From contig JAHIQI010000008.1 in NCBI GenBank assembly GCA_018902755.1, positions 14,461 to 78,460 of the forward strand: a stretch of DNA of 64,000 bases, in the 5' to 3' direction. Under the pieces are notes generated by a model, which was not told where the DNA came from, ran no database searches, and saw only the letters and a program-made list of their open reading frames with translations. Of this stretch, positions 55,729 through 63,956 are shown in pieces. Position 1 is the first letter of the stretch. The number at the start of each line of letters is the position of its first letter. The position numbers were made by a program, and so were the translations under genes. This DNA comes from Pseudomonadota bacterium (lineage in GTDB: Bacteria; Desulfobacterota; Desulfarculia; Desulfarculales; Desulfarculaceae).

Positions 55729-55735
55729 TCGACAT

Positions 55736-55772
55736 GGCCGGTTCCCGCGCCCGCCCGGCGCGGGGACCGGCC
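55736..55772 (+). terminator. Terminator-like hairpin ending the GntR-led operon
   Basis: A 15-bp stem pairs GGCCGGT-T-CCCGCGC (55736-55750) with GCGCGGG-G-ACCGGCC (55758-55772), with one T-G wobble and a 7-nt loop. It is followed by TCCCTCCCC rather than a T-run, so termination may be Rho-assisted. It separates the operon from lipB. Confidence 0.65.
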
Positions 55773-55838
55773 TCCCTCCCCACGCCCGCTCGCCGGGGGA
55801 AGCTTGTCGGTTCCCCGCCACCGGGGTAGCATTGCCCC

Positions 55839-56534
55839 ATGTCCGAGGTGAAACTGCTCAAACTGGGCCTAACTCCCTACCCCGAAGGTTTGGAGCTGAT
55901 GCGCCGCCTGGCCGCCCTGAAACAACAGCGGCCCGCCCCCCAGGTGCTCATGCTTCTGGAGCACCAACCAGTATTGACCATGGGCCGCCGGGCCACCGAC
56001 AGCGACATCCTGGCCCCGCCCGAGCTTCTGGAGCGCGAGGGCATCGCGGTGCACCGGGTGGAGCGCGGCGGCCTGATCACCTATCACGGTCCCGGCCAAC
56101 TGGTGGCTTACCCCCTGCTGGAGCTGGAAGTGCTGGGCCTGGGCATCGGCGATCTGGTGCGGGCCCTGGAGCGCACCCTCCTGGCCACCCTGGCCGACCT
56201 GGGGATTCAGGGCAACCTGCACCAGGGCCATCCCGGCGCCTGGCACGGCGACCAGAAGCTGGCCTCCATCGGGATCGCGATCAAGCGCGGGATCACCCTG
56301 CACGGCTTGGCCTTGAACTTGGACCCCGACTTGGAGCATTTTAAGCTTATCAACCCCTGCGGCCTCACCGGCTCGCCCATGACCTCGGTGCGCCGGTTGA
56401 CCGCCCGCGAGGTGGACGCCCAACAGGCCGAGGACAGCCTGGCCGGTCATTTGTGCCGGGAGCTGGGGCTCAGCCCCTCGCCCTGGAGCCTGGAGCAGGC
56501 CGAGGCCTGCCTGCGGGAGGGCCGCTTGGTGTAG
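55839..56534 (+). CDS. lipB: Octanoyltransferase LipB
   Basis: Transfers octanoyl from acyl carrier protein to lipoyl domains, the first step of lipoate synthesis. 231 residues. VERGGLITYHGPGQLVAYPL, catalytic Lys140 in GDQKLASIGIAI and acyl-thioester Cys174 in INPCGLTG are intact, matching the known Lys/Cys pair. It sits just upstream of the AcoR-like regulator and the 2-oxoacid dehydrogenase operon, whose only lipoyl domain is on E3. lipA is not in the window. Confidence 0.95.
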   Translation: MSEVKLLKLGLTPYPEGLELMRRLAALKQQRPAPQVLMLLEHQPVLTMGRRATDSDILAPPELLEREGIAVHRVERGGLITYHGPGQLVAYPLLELEVLGLGIGDLVRALERTLLATLADLGIQGNLHQGHPGAWHGDQKLASIGIAIKRGITLHGLALNLDPDLEHFKLINPCGLTGSPMTSVRRLTAREVDAQQAEDSLAGHLCRELGLSPSPWSLEQAEACLREGRLV

Positions 56535-56598
56535 CAGGCCCGCAGCCGGGCCAGGCCCGGCCAAAACAGGCGGCAACCTCGCCTTGAAGAGGAAAGAC

Positions 56599-58575
56599 GT
56601 GGTGGAGCAAAAAATTCCCCGCGGCAAATTAAGCGAAGCCTGGCAACAGTTCGCCCACACCGGGCAGGTGGACCGCGGCGCCGTGCGCTCGGACGTGGCC
56701 GACTCCTGGCAGCGCTGCTACCGCCGGGGCCTTCGGCCCAACGCCCCCAAGGGCTCGGTGAAGCTTTCCTCCGCCCAACTGGCCCGCATCCGCGCGGCCA
56801 ACGCCGATTTCATCGAGGCGGCCCTGCCTTTCATGCGCTTTTTGCAGAGCGCGGTGCGCGGCACCGGCTTCATCCTGGTGCTAACCAACGCCGACGGGGT
56901 GCTCCTGGACGTGTTCGGCGACGAGGACATCCTGCGCATGGCCCGGGACAACAACTACGTGGCCGGCAGCAGCCGGGCCGAGGAGGAGGTGGGCACCAAC
57001 TCCATCGGCCTGTGCCTGGTGGAAAAAAAGCCCATGCAGGTCACCGGGCCGGAGCACTACAACGAGCGCCATCACGACTGGACCTGCTCCTCGGCCCCGG
57101 TGTTCTCGCCCGAGGGCAACCTGCTGGGAGCCATCACCCTGTCGGGCAAATCATCCAGCGCCCACCTGCACACCTTGGGCATGGTCATCTCCGCCGCCGA
57201 GGCCATCGAGAACAAGCTCAAGCAGCGCAAGGCTGACAAGGAAAAGAGCAACTACGAGACCCTGCTGGAGTCGCTGTTGGGCTCCATCTCCGAGGCGGTG
57301 ATCGCGGTGAACCACAAAGGGGTGGTCACCCACGCCAACCAGGCCGCCTGCCGCATGGCCGGCTTCTCTTCCTCAAAGGTGCTGGGCAAAAGCATAGACC
57401 TGGTGTTCCCCGGCCAGCCCCTGCTCATGGAGATGGCCCTCAACGGCAAGGATTACGGCAACGTGGAGGTGGGAGTGGACAGCTCCCAGGGGCGCAACTA
57501 TTTAATTTTGCGGCCCTTCATGATCCGCGAGGATGAAAAGCACTACGGCTTTTTCCTGGTGATGAGCGAACGTAGCCGCTTTTTCAACGAGTTGCGCAAG
57601 GTTTCCGGGCACAACGCCCGCTTCACCTTCGAGGACATCAAGGGCGGCTCGCCGGAGTTTCTGCGCCAGATCAAGCTGGCCAAGATCGCGGCCGGGGCCG
57701 ACAGCCGGGTGCTGATCATGGGCGAAACCGGCACCGGCAAGGAGCTTTTCGCCCAGGCCATCCACAACGCCTCCGAGCGCAGCCAGGGGCCCTTCGTGGC
57801 CATCAACTGCGCGGCCATCCCCCGGGAGCTCATCGAGTCGGAGATCCTCGGCTACAAGGAGGGGGCCTTCACCGGGGCGCGCAAAGGCGGCCAGGTGGGC
57901 AAGCTGGAGCTGGCCGACGGGGGCACCATCTTCCTGGACGAGGTGGGCGAGATGCCCCTGGACGCCCAGACCAAGTTCCTCAGGGTGCTGCAGGACGGCA
58001 TGATCACCCGCCTGGGCGACAACCGCCCCCTCAAGGTGGACGTGCGGGTAATCGCCGCCACCAACGAGGACCTGGTGGAGCGGGTGGCCAGCAAGGGCTT
58101 CCGCCAGGATCTCTACTTCCGCCTCAGCGTGGTGGAGTTGAACATCCCTCCCCTTCGCAAGCGCCTGGAAGATTTGCCATTGTTGGTGGAGCACGTCCTG
58201 GGGCGGGTTTCCTACAAGCTGGGGGCCCGCCAACTGGGCATTTCCCCCGAGGCCCTGGCGGTGCTCAACCGCTACCAGTGGCCGGGCAACGTGCGCGAAT
58301 TGGGCAACATCCTGGAGATGGCCGCCATCGTCTGCGACGACCGGGAAATTCAGGTGGACCACCTGCCCCAACGCATCTTCCGCCCCGGCCTGGCCTCCCA
58401 GGTGTCCGAGACGGTGCAGCCCATGAAGCAGATGGAGGCCGAGGTTCTCAAAAACGCCCTGGCCGAGTGCGACGGCAACGTGGCCAAGGTGTCCCGCAGC
58501 CTGGGGCTGTCGCGCAGCACCATCTACCGCCGCATGAAAGAGCTAGGTATCGGCAAGTCGGTCAGCTTCGACTAG
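56599..58575 (+). CDS. AcoR-like sigma-54-dependent activator (GAF-PAS-AAA+-Fis)
   Basis: 658 residues from the GTG at 56599 (GAGG six nt upstream); a TTG 15 nt earlier is the alternative. Domains: an N-terminal AcoR-type GAF region (about 60-200, with SSRAEEEVGTNSIGLCLVE), PAS (about 225-320, VIAVNHKGVVTHANQAACRM), and an AAA+ domain with Walker A GETGTGKE at about 375, the sigma-54 contact loop GAFTGA at about 423 and GGTIFLDEVGEM. A Fis-type HTH occupies about 610-650. In acetoin-utilising bacteria AcoR senses acetoin and activates acoABCL. Here a consensus sigma-54 promoter and two palindromes stand before the dehydrogenase genes downstream. Confidence 0.93.
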   Translation: MVEQKIPRGKLSEAWQQFAHTGQVDRGAVRSDVADSWQRCYRRGLRPNAPKGSVKLSSAQLARIRAANADFIEAALPFMRFLQSAVRGTGFILVLTNADGVLLDVFGDEDILRMARDNNYVAGSSRAEEEVGTNSIGLCLVEKKPMQVTGPEHYNERHHDWTCSSAPVFSPEGNLLGAITLSGKSSSAHLHTLGMVISAAEAIENKLKQRKADKEKSNYETLLESLLGSISEAVIAVNHKGVVTHANQAACRMAGFSSSKVLGKSIDLVFPGQPLLMEMALNGKDYGNVEVGVDSSQGRNYLILRPFMIREDEKHYGFFLVMSERSRFFNELRKVSGHNARFTFEDIKGGSPEFLRQIKLAKIAAGADSRVLIMGETGTGKELFAQAIHNASERSQGPFVAINCAAIPRELIESEILGYKEGAFTGARKGGQVGKLELADGGTIFLDEVGEMPLDAQTKFLRVLQDGMITRLGDNRPLKVDVRVIAATNEDLVERVASKGFRQDLYFRLSVVELNIPPLRKRLEDLPLLVEHVLGRVSYKLGARQLGISPEALAVLNRYQWPGNVRELGNILEMAAIVCDDREIQVDHLPQRIFRPGLASQVSETVQPMKQMEAEVLKNALAECDGNVAKVSRSLGLSRSTIYRRMKELGIGKSVSFD

Positions 58576-58576
58576 C

Positions 58577-58829
58577 CCCGGCTTCGCCAGCCACCGCCAT
58601 ACGGCGTTGCTGGCCGCGCTCGGTCCTCGGCGTATATAAAAATACGCCTGCGTCCCTCGCCGCTGGCCAGAAGCCTTGTCTGGCGGCGGCTGGCTGTGCC
58701 GGGGTGGCCGCGCCACAAAGCGCCATCTGTGTTGCGGGCTTCGCTCGCCTCCTCGGCGTATGTAAGAATACGCCTGCGTCCCTCATCGCCGGCCAGACGC
58801 CTTGTCTGGCGGCGGCTGGCGAAGCCGGG
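58577..58829 (+). repeat. Palindromic intergenic repeat element with duplicated hairpin unit
   Basis: Outer 16-bp perfect inverted repeats at 58577-58592 (CCCGGCTTCGCCAGCC) and 58814-58829. Inside, a unit occurs twice, 126 bp apart: CCTCGGCGTAT...ATACGCCTGCGTCCCTC, each forming a 7-bp GGCGTAT/ATACGCC hairpin (58629-58648 and 58755-58774), followed by CTTGTCTGGCGGCGGCTGGC. Resembles REP/BIME-type elements; it may also end acoR transcription. No gene is supported here. Confidence 0.8.
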
Positions 58830-58953
58830 TGGGATGGAACCTTGTCACGGCAAAGCTGATCCTTTTTTCATATAGCAGGGATTGACACCGATTCTTTGTT
58901 GGTTGCCGCGCAGGTTGTCCAGGCCTGAGTACCCTCTGCTTATTCGTTAAAAG

Positions 58954-58998
58954 TGTGTCAAAATGAGACAGTCGCGTTTTCATGCGACACATGTCGCA
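58954..58998 (+). promoter_or_regulatory. Two palindromes, candidate activator-binding (UAS) sites for the AcoR-like protein
   Basis: TGTGTCA-AAA-TGAGACA (58954-58970, one mismatch) and TGCGACA-CA-TGTCGCA (58983-58998, perfect 7-bp arms). They lie about 90-130 bp upstream of the -24/-12 element, the normal distance for enhancer sites of sigma-54 activators. The shared TGT-C/GACA core suggests one protein binds both. The rest of 58830-59084 shows nothing else I can support. Confidence 0.6.
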
Positions 58999-59084
58999 CA
59001 CCTTGACACAGGCTCCCTTGTGCAACCACCCACAAACTAATCGCGTTTCCAGCCGCTTAGCGATCCGCGTCTTTGCCGGGAAAC

Positions 59085-59100
59085 TGGCACGCCTCCTGCA
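59085..59100 (+). promoter_or_regulatory. Sigma-54 (-24/-12) promoter of the dehydrogenase operon
   Basis: TGGCAC-GCCTC-CTGCA with the invariant GG at 59086-59087 and GC at 59098-59099, exactly 10 nt apart. Transcription would start near 59111, giving a leader of about 44 nt to the E1-alpha ATG. Agrees with the sigma-54 activator gene upstream. Confidence 0.82.
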
Positions 59101-59154
59101 CAGTCATAACCCGATAATCAATGTGCCACGTCTAGCCGCCTTCTGGAGGGTGTT

Positions 59155-60123
59155 ATGGATATTCCCCCGAAAACTGTGCGCGAGTTGTACCGGACCATGG
59201 TGGTCATCCGGGCCTTTGAGGAAAAAGTTCAAGATCTCTATGCCAGGGGGCACATACCCGGCCTGGCTCACCTTTATATTGGCGAGGAAGCCATCGCCGC
59301 CGGTGTGTGCGCCAATCTGGGCGACAAGGACTACATCACCAGCACCCACCGCGGCCACGGCCACGTGATCGCCAAGGGCGCGTTGCTCAAGCCCATGATG
59401 GCCGAGCTCTACGGCAAGGAGACCGGCTATTGCAAGGGCAAGGGCGGCTCCATGCACATCGCCGACGTGAATCTGGGCATCCTGGGAGCCAACGGCATCG
59501 CCGGAGGCGGCCTGCCCATCGCGGTGGGCGCCGGGCTCTCCTGCAAGATGAAACATCCCGGCCAGGTGGCGGTGTGCTTCTTCGGAGACGCCTCCTCCAA
59601 CAACGGGACCTTCCACGAGTCGCTGAACTTCGCCGCCGTGCACAAGCTGCCGGTGGTTTTCGTATGTGAAAACAACGGATTCGGCATATCGGTGTCCCAG
59701 GCGCAGCACCAGGCCATCATCGACATATCCATCAGGGCGGCCGGTTACGGCATGCCCGGGCAGACGGTGGACGGCAACGACGTGCTCAGCGTGTACCTGG
59801 CCGCGGGCGAGGCCATCGACCGGGCCCGCAAAGGCGAAGGCCCCACCCTGCTGGAGTGCAAGACCTACCGCTGGCGGGGCCACCACGAGGGCGACCCCAA
59901 CCAGGGCGGCCGCTACCGCAGCAAGGAAGACATCCAGGCCTGGGTGGAGAATTGCCCCATCAAGCGCTTCGAGCAGTACCTGACCAAGAACAAGGTATTG
60001 ACCAAGAAACAGATGCAGGCGGTTTGGGAAGAGGTGGAGTCGGAGATCAACGAGTCCATCGAGTTTGCGGAACAAAGCCCGTTCCCGCCCCTTTCGGAAA
60101 TGTATCAGGATGTTTTGGCCTAG
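59155..60123 (+). CDS. acoA: 2-oxoacid/acetoin dehydrogenase E1 alpha subunit
   Basis: 322 residues, ATG with GGAGG upstream. ThDP-binding motif FFGDASSNNGTFHESLN...CENNGFGIS; TSTHRGHGHVIAKGA is the active-site His loop; YRWRGHHEGDP contains the loop after which phosphorylation-type E1 proteins continue. Forms the alpha2beta2 E1 with the next gene, decarboxylating or cleaving the substrate and passing the acyl group to the lipoyl domain. The AcoR-like regulator and sigma-54 promoter favour acetoin as substrate, but pyruvate or another oxoacid cannot be excluded. Confidence 0.88.
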   Translation: MDIPPKTVRELYRTMVVIRAFEEKVQDLYARGHIPGLAHLYIGEEAIAAGVCANLGDKDYITSTHRGHGHVIAKGALLKPMMAELYGKETGYCKGKGGSMHIADVNLGILGANGIAGGGLPIAVGAGLSCKMKHPGQVAVCFFGDASSNNGTFHESLNFAAVHKLPVVFVCENNGFGISVSQAQHQAIIDISIRAAGYGMPGQTVDGNDVLSVYLAAGEAIDRARKGEGPTLLECKTYRWRGHHEGDPNQGGRYRSKEDIQAWVENCPIKRFEQYLTKNKVLTKKQMQAVWEEVESEINESIEFAEQSPFPPLSEMYQDVLA

Positions 60124-60138
60124 GGGAGGGTGAGAAAA

Positions 60139-61122
60139 ATGAGTCGCATTATCACTTATGCTCAAGCGCTTAACGAGGCCCTGGCCTATTGCATGGAAAA
60201 AGACGACAGCGTGTTCGTCATGGGCGAGGACGTGGGCCGTTACGGCGGCATCTTCCAGGTGACCGCCGGTCTCCAGGACCGCTTCGGCGTGGACCGGGTG
60301 ATGGACACCCCCATCTCCGAGGCCGCCTTCGTGGGCGGCGCGGTGGGCGCGGCCATGACCGGCATGCGCCCGGTGGTGGAGATCATGTTCATCGACTTCA
60401 TCACCGTGGCCATGGACATGGTAGTCAACCAGATGGCCAAGATGCACTTCATGTTCGGCGGCCGGGCCAAGGTGCCCATGGTGATCCGGGTGAACATCGG
60501 GGCCGGCCGCGGCACCGCCGCCCAGCACTCCCAGAGCTTCCACGCCATCTTCCAGCACATACCGGGCATCAAGATCGCCATGCCCTCCACCCCCCACGAC
60601 GCCAAGGGCATGCTCATCGAGGCCATCCAGGATGACAACCCGGTCTTGTTCGTGGAACACAAGAAGATGTACATCGACAAGGGCGAGGTGCCCGAAGAGG
60701 CCTACACCGTGCCCATCGGCAAGGCCAAGGTGGTGCGCGCCGGCAAGGACATCACCGTGGTGGCCACGCTCAACATGGTGGCCAAGGCCCTCACCGTGGC
60801 CGAGGAAATGGCCGCCCAGGGGGTGGACATGGAGGTCATCGACCTGCGCTCCCTGTGCCCCCTGGACCGGGAAGCGGTCTTGGCCTCGGTGCGCAAGACC
60901 GGCACCCTGATCACCGCCGACGAGGGCTGCCACACCGGCAACATGGGCGCCGAACTGGCCGCCCTGGTGGCCGAGCAGGCCCTGGACTCCTTGCAGGCCC
61001 CCATCGTCAGGGTGGCCGGTCCGGACACCCCGGTGGCCTTCAGCCCTCCTCTGGAGCAGGCCTATATCCCCAGTGAGCAGGACCTCAAGGACGCGGTCGC
61101 CCGAGTCCTGGAATACCTCTAG
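60139..61122 (+). CDS. acoB: 2-oxoacid/acetoin dehydrogenase E1 beta subunit
   Basis: 327 residues from ATG 60139 with GGGGAGGG eight nt upstream; a GTG 9 nt earlier overlaps that site. ThDP-activating Glu in FVMGEDVGRYGGIFQVT, then PISEAAFVGGAVGAAMTGMR and TADEGCHTGNMGAELAA in the C-terminal transketolase domain. Partner of E1 alpha, which ends 15 nt upstream. Confidence 0.9.
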   Translation: MSRIITYAQALNEALAYCMEKDDSVFVMGEDVGRYGGIFQVTAGLQDRFGVDRVMDTPISEAAFVGGAVGAAMTGMRPVVEIMFIDFITVAMDMVVNQMAKMHFMFGGRAKVPMVIRVNIGAGRGTAAQHSQSFHAIFQHIPGIKIAMPSTPHDAKGMLIEAIQDDNPVLFVEHKKMYIDKGEVPEEAYTVPIGKAKVVRAGKDITVVATLNMVAKALTVAEEMAAQGVDMEVIDLRSLCPLDREAVLASVRKTGTLITADEGCHTGNMGAELAALVAEQALDSLQAPIVRVAGPDTPVAFSPPLEQAYIPSEQDLKDAVARVLEYL

Positions 61123-61135
61123 GGGGGAGGCCGCC

Positions 61136-62158
61136 ATGCAAGTGAATACGAAGAGCCAAGTCAGGGCCATGCCCGCGGCGCGCTCCTTGGCGCGTGAGAA
61201 GGGCCTGGACCTGGCGGCCATAAGCGGAAGCGGCCCCGAGGGCTGCATCCTCAAGAAAGACGTGGAGGCCTACCGGGCCGCCCCGGCGGCCGCCCCGGCC
61301 GCCTCCGGCCCGGCCAAGGTGACCAGCCTGGCCCGCAAGCTGGCCCAGCAAAAGGGCGTGGACCTAACCACGGTGCAGGGCAGCGGCCCTCGCGGGCGCG
61401 TGACCAAGGCCGACGTGCTCCGGGCCGCCGCCGCTCCCGCCCCGGCGGGCGGGGCCTTGGCCGGCAAGAAGGTGGCCGCCACCTCCATGCGCAAGACCAT
61501 CGCCCGGCGTCTGTCCGCCTCGGCCTTCACCGCGCCGCACATCTACTTCTTCAGCGACGTGAAGATGGACTCCTTGCTGGCCTTGTACAAGGACATCAAG
61601 CAGGAGGTCCTGGAGCGCCACGGCGTAAAGATCTCGGTCAACGACCTGCTGATCAAGGCGGTGGCCTTGACCCTGGAAGAGTTCCCCAACGTCAACGCCT
61701 CCTTCGACGGCGAGAACATCGAGCTGTGGGAGGACGTCAACGTGGGCCTGGCGGTGGCCCTGGACGAGGGGCTCATCGTGCCGGCCATCGCCTCGGCCAA
61801 TATCGCCTCCCTGTGGGAGATCGCCTCCCAGCGGGCCGACCTGGTGGACCGGGCCCGGGACCGCAAGCTCTCGGCCGACGAGATTGGGCGGGGCACCTTC
61901 ACCATCTCCAGCCTGGCCCAGTACGAGATCACCCACTTCACGGCAATCATCAATCCGCCCCAAAGCGCCATACTCTCGGTGGGCAAGACCCAGGAGAAGG
62001 TGGTGGCCGAAAACGGACAGGTGGTGGTGCGCCAGGTGGCCACCCTGGGCCTGTCGGTGGACCACCGGATCATCGACGGCGCGGTGGCCGCGCAATTCCT
62101 GACTAGCTTGAAGAAAAAACTCGAACGGCCGGCGCTCATGTTCATGGAGCTTGGTTGA
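61136..62158 (+). CDS. acoC: Dihydrolipoyl acyltransferase E2 lacking a lipoyl domain, with two subunit-binding domains
   Basis: 340 residues from ATG 61136 (GGGGGGAGG upstream). There is no lipoyl domain: the protein opens with a peripheral-subunit-binding domain (residues 8-47, MPAARSLAREKGLDLAAISG), an Ala/Pro linker, and a second such domain (61-98, LARKLAQQKGVDLTTVQGSG). It then passes via a short linker to the acyltransferase core (113-340) with catalytic His310 and Asp314 in SVDHRIIDGA. Typical E2 proteins have one to three N-terminal lipoyl domains and one binding domain. Upstream there is no room for a lost segment, since E1 beta is complete and ends 13 nt before. The substrate must be carried by the lipoyl domain on E3. 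Confidence 0.88.
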   Translation: MQVNTKSQVRAMPAARSLAREKGLDLAAISGSGPEGCILKKDVEAYRAAPAAAPAASGPAKVTSLARKLAQQKGVDLTTVQGSGPRGRVTKADVLRAAAAPAPAGGALAGKKVAATSMRKTIARRLSASAFTAPHIYFFSDVKMDSLLALYKDIKQEVLERHGVKISVNDLLIKAVALTLEEFPNVNASFDGENIELWEDVNVGLAVALDEGLIVPAIASANIASLWEIASQRADLVDRARDRKLSADEIGRGTFTISSLAQYEITHFTAIINPPQSAILSVGKTQEKVVAENGQVVVRQVATLGLSVDHRIIDGAVAAQFLTSLKKKLERPALMFMELG

Positions 62159-62180
62159 CAGCAGGGCAAGGAGGCACAAA

Positions 62181-63956
62181 GTGGCCGTTGAAATAGTTCT
62201 CCCCATGCTTGGGGTGACGGTTGAAAAAGGCACCATCATCGAGTGGTTCAAGACCGAGGGTGACCCGGTCAAAAAAGGCGAATCCCTCTACGTGGTGGAG
62301 GCCGACAAGGTGACCACCGAGGTGGAGTCGCCCAGCGACGGCATCCTGGGCCGCATCCTGGTCCCCGCCGGGGTGGAGGTTCCGGTGCTCACCGTGGTGG
62401 GGGTCATAGTGGCCCAGGGCGAGGCGGTGCCCGACAATTACCAGCCCATGGCCGACGCCTCCCAGGCTTCCGCTCCGGCCGCACCGGCTCCGGCCGCGCC
62501 GGCCGCGCCCGCCCCGGAGCCCGCGGCCGATGCCTACAGCGCGGCAACTCCCCAGGCCGAGGCCCAAAACTACGACTACGACCTGGCGGTGATCGGCGGC
62601 GGACCCGGCGGCTACGTGGCCGCCATCCGCGCCGGGCAGATGGGGGCCAAGGTGCTCCTGGCCGAAAAGGACGCCCTGGGCGGCACCTGCCTGAACAGGG
62701 GCTGCATCCCCACCAAGTCCCTGCTGTCCGATGTGCACCCCCTGCACCAGATCCGCAAGTCGGCGGTGTACACCGGCGCGGGCAAGCTGGCCGCCAACAT
62801 GGCCAAGATGATGCAGCGCAAGGACGAGGTGGTGGGCCGCATGTCCGCCGGGGTGGAGGGCTTGCTCAAAGCCAACAAGGTCACCCTGGCCAAGTCCGAG
62901 GCCAAGTTCGTGGACGCCCACACCCTGGAGCTCTCCGGCCCGGACGGCGCCAAGAAAGTCACCGCGTCCAAGGTGATCATCGCCACCGGCTCGCGCCCCT
63001 CCGAGGTGCCGCCGTTGCCGGTGGACGGCAAGACGGTGATAAACAGCGACCACGCCCTCAGCCTGAAACAGGCTCCCAAGTCCCTGGTGATCGTGGGCGG
63101 CGGGGTCATCGGAGTGGAGCTGGCCACCATCTTCAGCCTGCTGGGTTCCCAGGTGACCATCGTGGAGCTGTTGCCCAGCATCATCGCCGGGGAAGACCCC
63201 GAGGTAGTGGCCGCGCTAAAGAGCGCCCTGGAGGAGTTGGGCATCGAGATCATCACCGAGGCCAGGGCCCAGAAAGTGGCCAAGGGCAAGAACGGGCCTT
63301 CCCTGGTGATCAGCGACGCGGCGGGCAACGAGCGCGCCCTCAAGGCCTCGCTGGTGCTGGTGGCCGTAGGCCGCGCGCCCAACACCGAGGGCTGGGGCCG
63401 CGACGCCCTGGGCCTGGAGATGGACGGCCCCTTCGTCAAGGTAAACCCCCGCATGGAGACCTCGGTGCCCGGCGTCTACGCCATCGGCGACGTGGTGGGC
63501 AAGTCCATGCTGGCCCACACCGCCTCCGAGGAGGGCGTGGTGGCGGTGGAGAACCTCATGGGCTCCAGCCGCCAGATGGACTACGACCGCATCCCCAACT
63601 GCATCTACACCTTCCCCGAGGTGGCTTCGGTGGGACTCAGCGAGGCCCAAGCGGCCAGCCGGGGTCTCAAGGTGAAGGTGGGCAAGTTCCCTTACCGCTT
63701 CAGCGGCAAGGCCGCGGCCATGGGCGAGGATCAGGGCCTGGTGAAGATCGTCAGCGATCCCGAGCTGGGCGAGATTCTGGGCGCCTGCATCGTGGGCCAG
63801 CACGCCACCGACCTCATCGGCGCGGTGGCCCTGGCCATGGACCTGGAGGCCACGGTGGACGACCTGGGCGAGGTGGTCATGGGCCATCCCACCCTGGCGG
63901 AGACGGTGAAAGAGGCGGCCCTGGATTGCCTGGGCCGCGCCATTCACAAGCCCTGA
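62181..63956 (+). CDS. acoL: Dihydrolipoamide dehydrogenase E3 with N-terminal lipoyl domain
   Basis: 591 residues from a GTG with AAGGAGG six nt upstream. Residues 2-80 are a lipoyl domain with attachment Lys43 in VEADKVTTEV. An Ala/Pro-rich flexible linker (about 92-125) follows, then a complete E3: FAD loop VIGGGPGGYVAAIRAG, redox disulfide Cys170/Cys175 (GGTCLNRGCIPT), NAD loop IVGGGVIGVEL and the proton-relay His569/Glu574 in HPTLAETVKEA. It reoxidises dihydrolipoyl groups with NAD+. Fusion of a lipoyl domain to E3 is known in some bacteria, but here it is the only lipoyl domain encoded in the operon. Confidence 0.94.
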   Translation: MAVEIVLPMLGVTVEKGTIIEWFKTEGDPVKKGESLYVVEADKVTTEVESPSDGILGRILVPAGVEVPVLTVVGVIVAQGEAVPDNYQPMADASQASAPAAPAPAAPAAPAPEPAADAYSAATPQAEAQNYDYDLAVIGGGPGGYVAAIRAGQMGAKVLLAEKDALGGTCLNRGCIPTKSLLSDVHPLHQIRKSAVYTGAGKLAANMAKMMQRKDEVVGRMSAGVEGLLKANKVTLAKSEAKFVDAHTLELSGPDGAKKVTASKVIIATGSRPSEVPPLPVDGKTVINSDHALSLKQAPKSLVIVGGGVIGVELATIFSLLGSQVTIVELLPSIIAGEDPEVVAALKSALEELGIEIITEARAQKVAKGKNGPSLVISDAAGNERALKASLVLVAVGRAPNTEGWGRDALGLEMDGPFVKVNPRMETSVPGVYAIGDVVGKSMLAHTASEEGVVAVENLMGSSRQMDYDRIPNCIYTFPEVASVGLSEAQAASRGLKVKVGKFPYRFSGKAAAMGEDQGLVKIVSDPELGEILGACIVGQHATDLIGAVALAMDLEATVDDLGEVVMGHPTLAETVKEAALDCLGRAIHKP

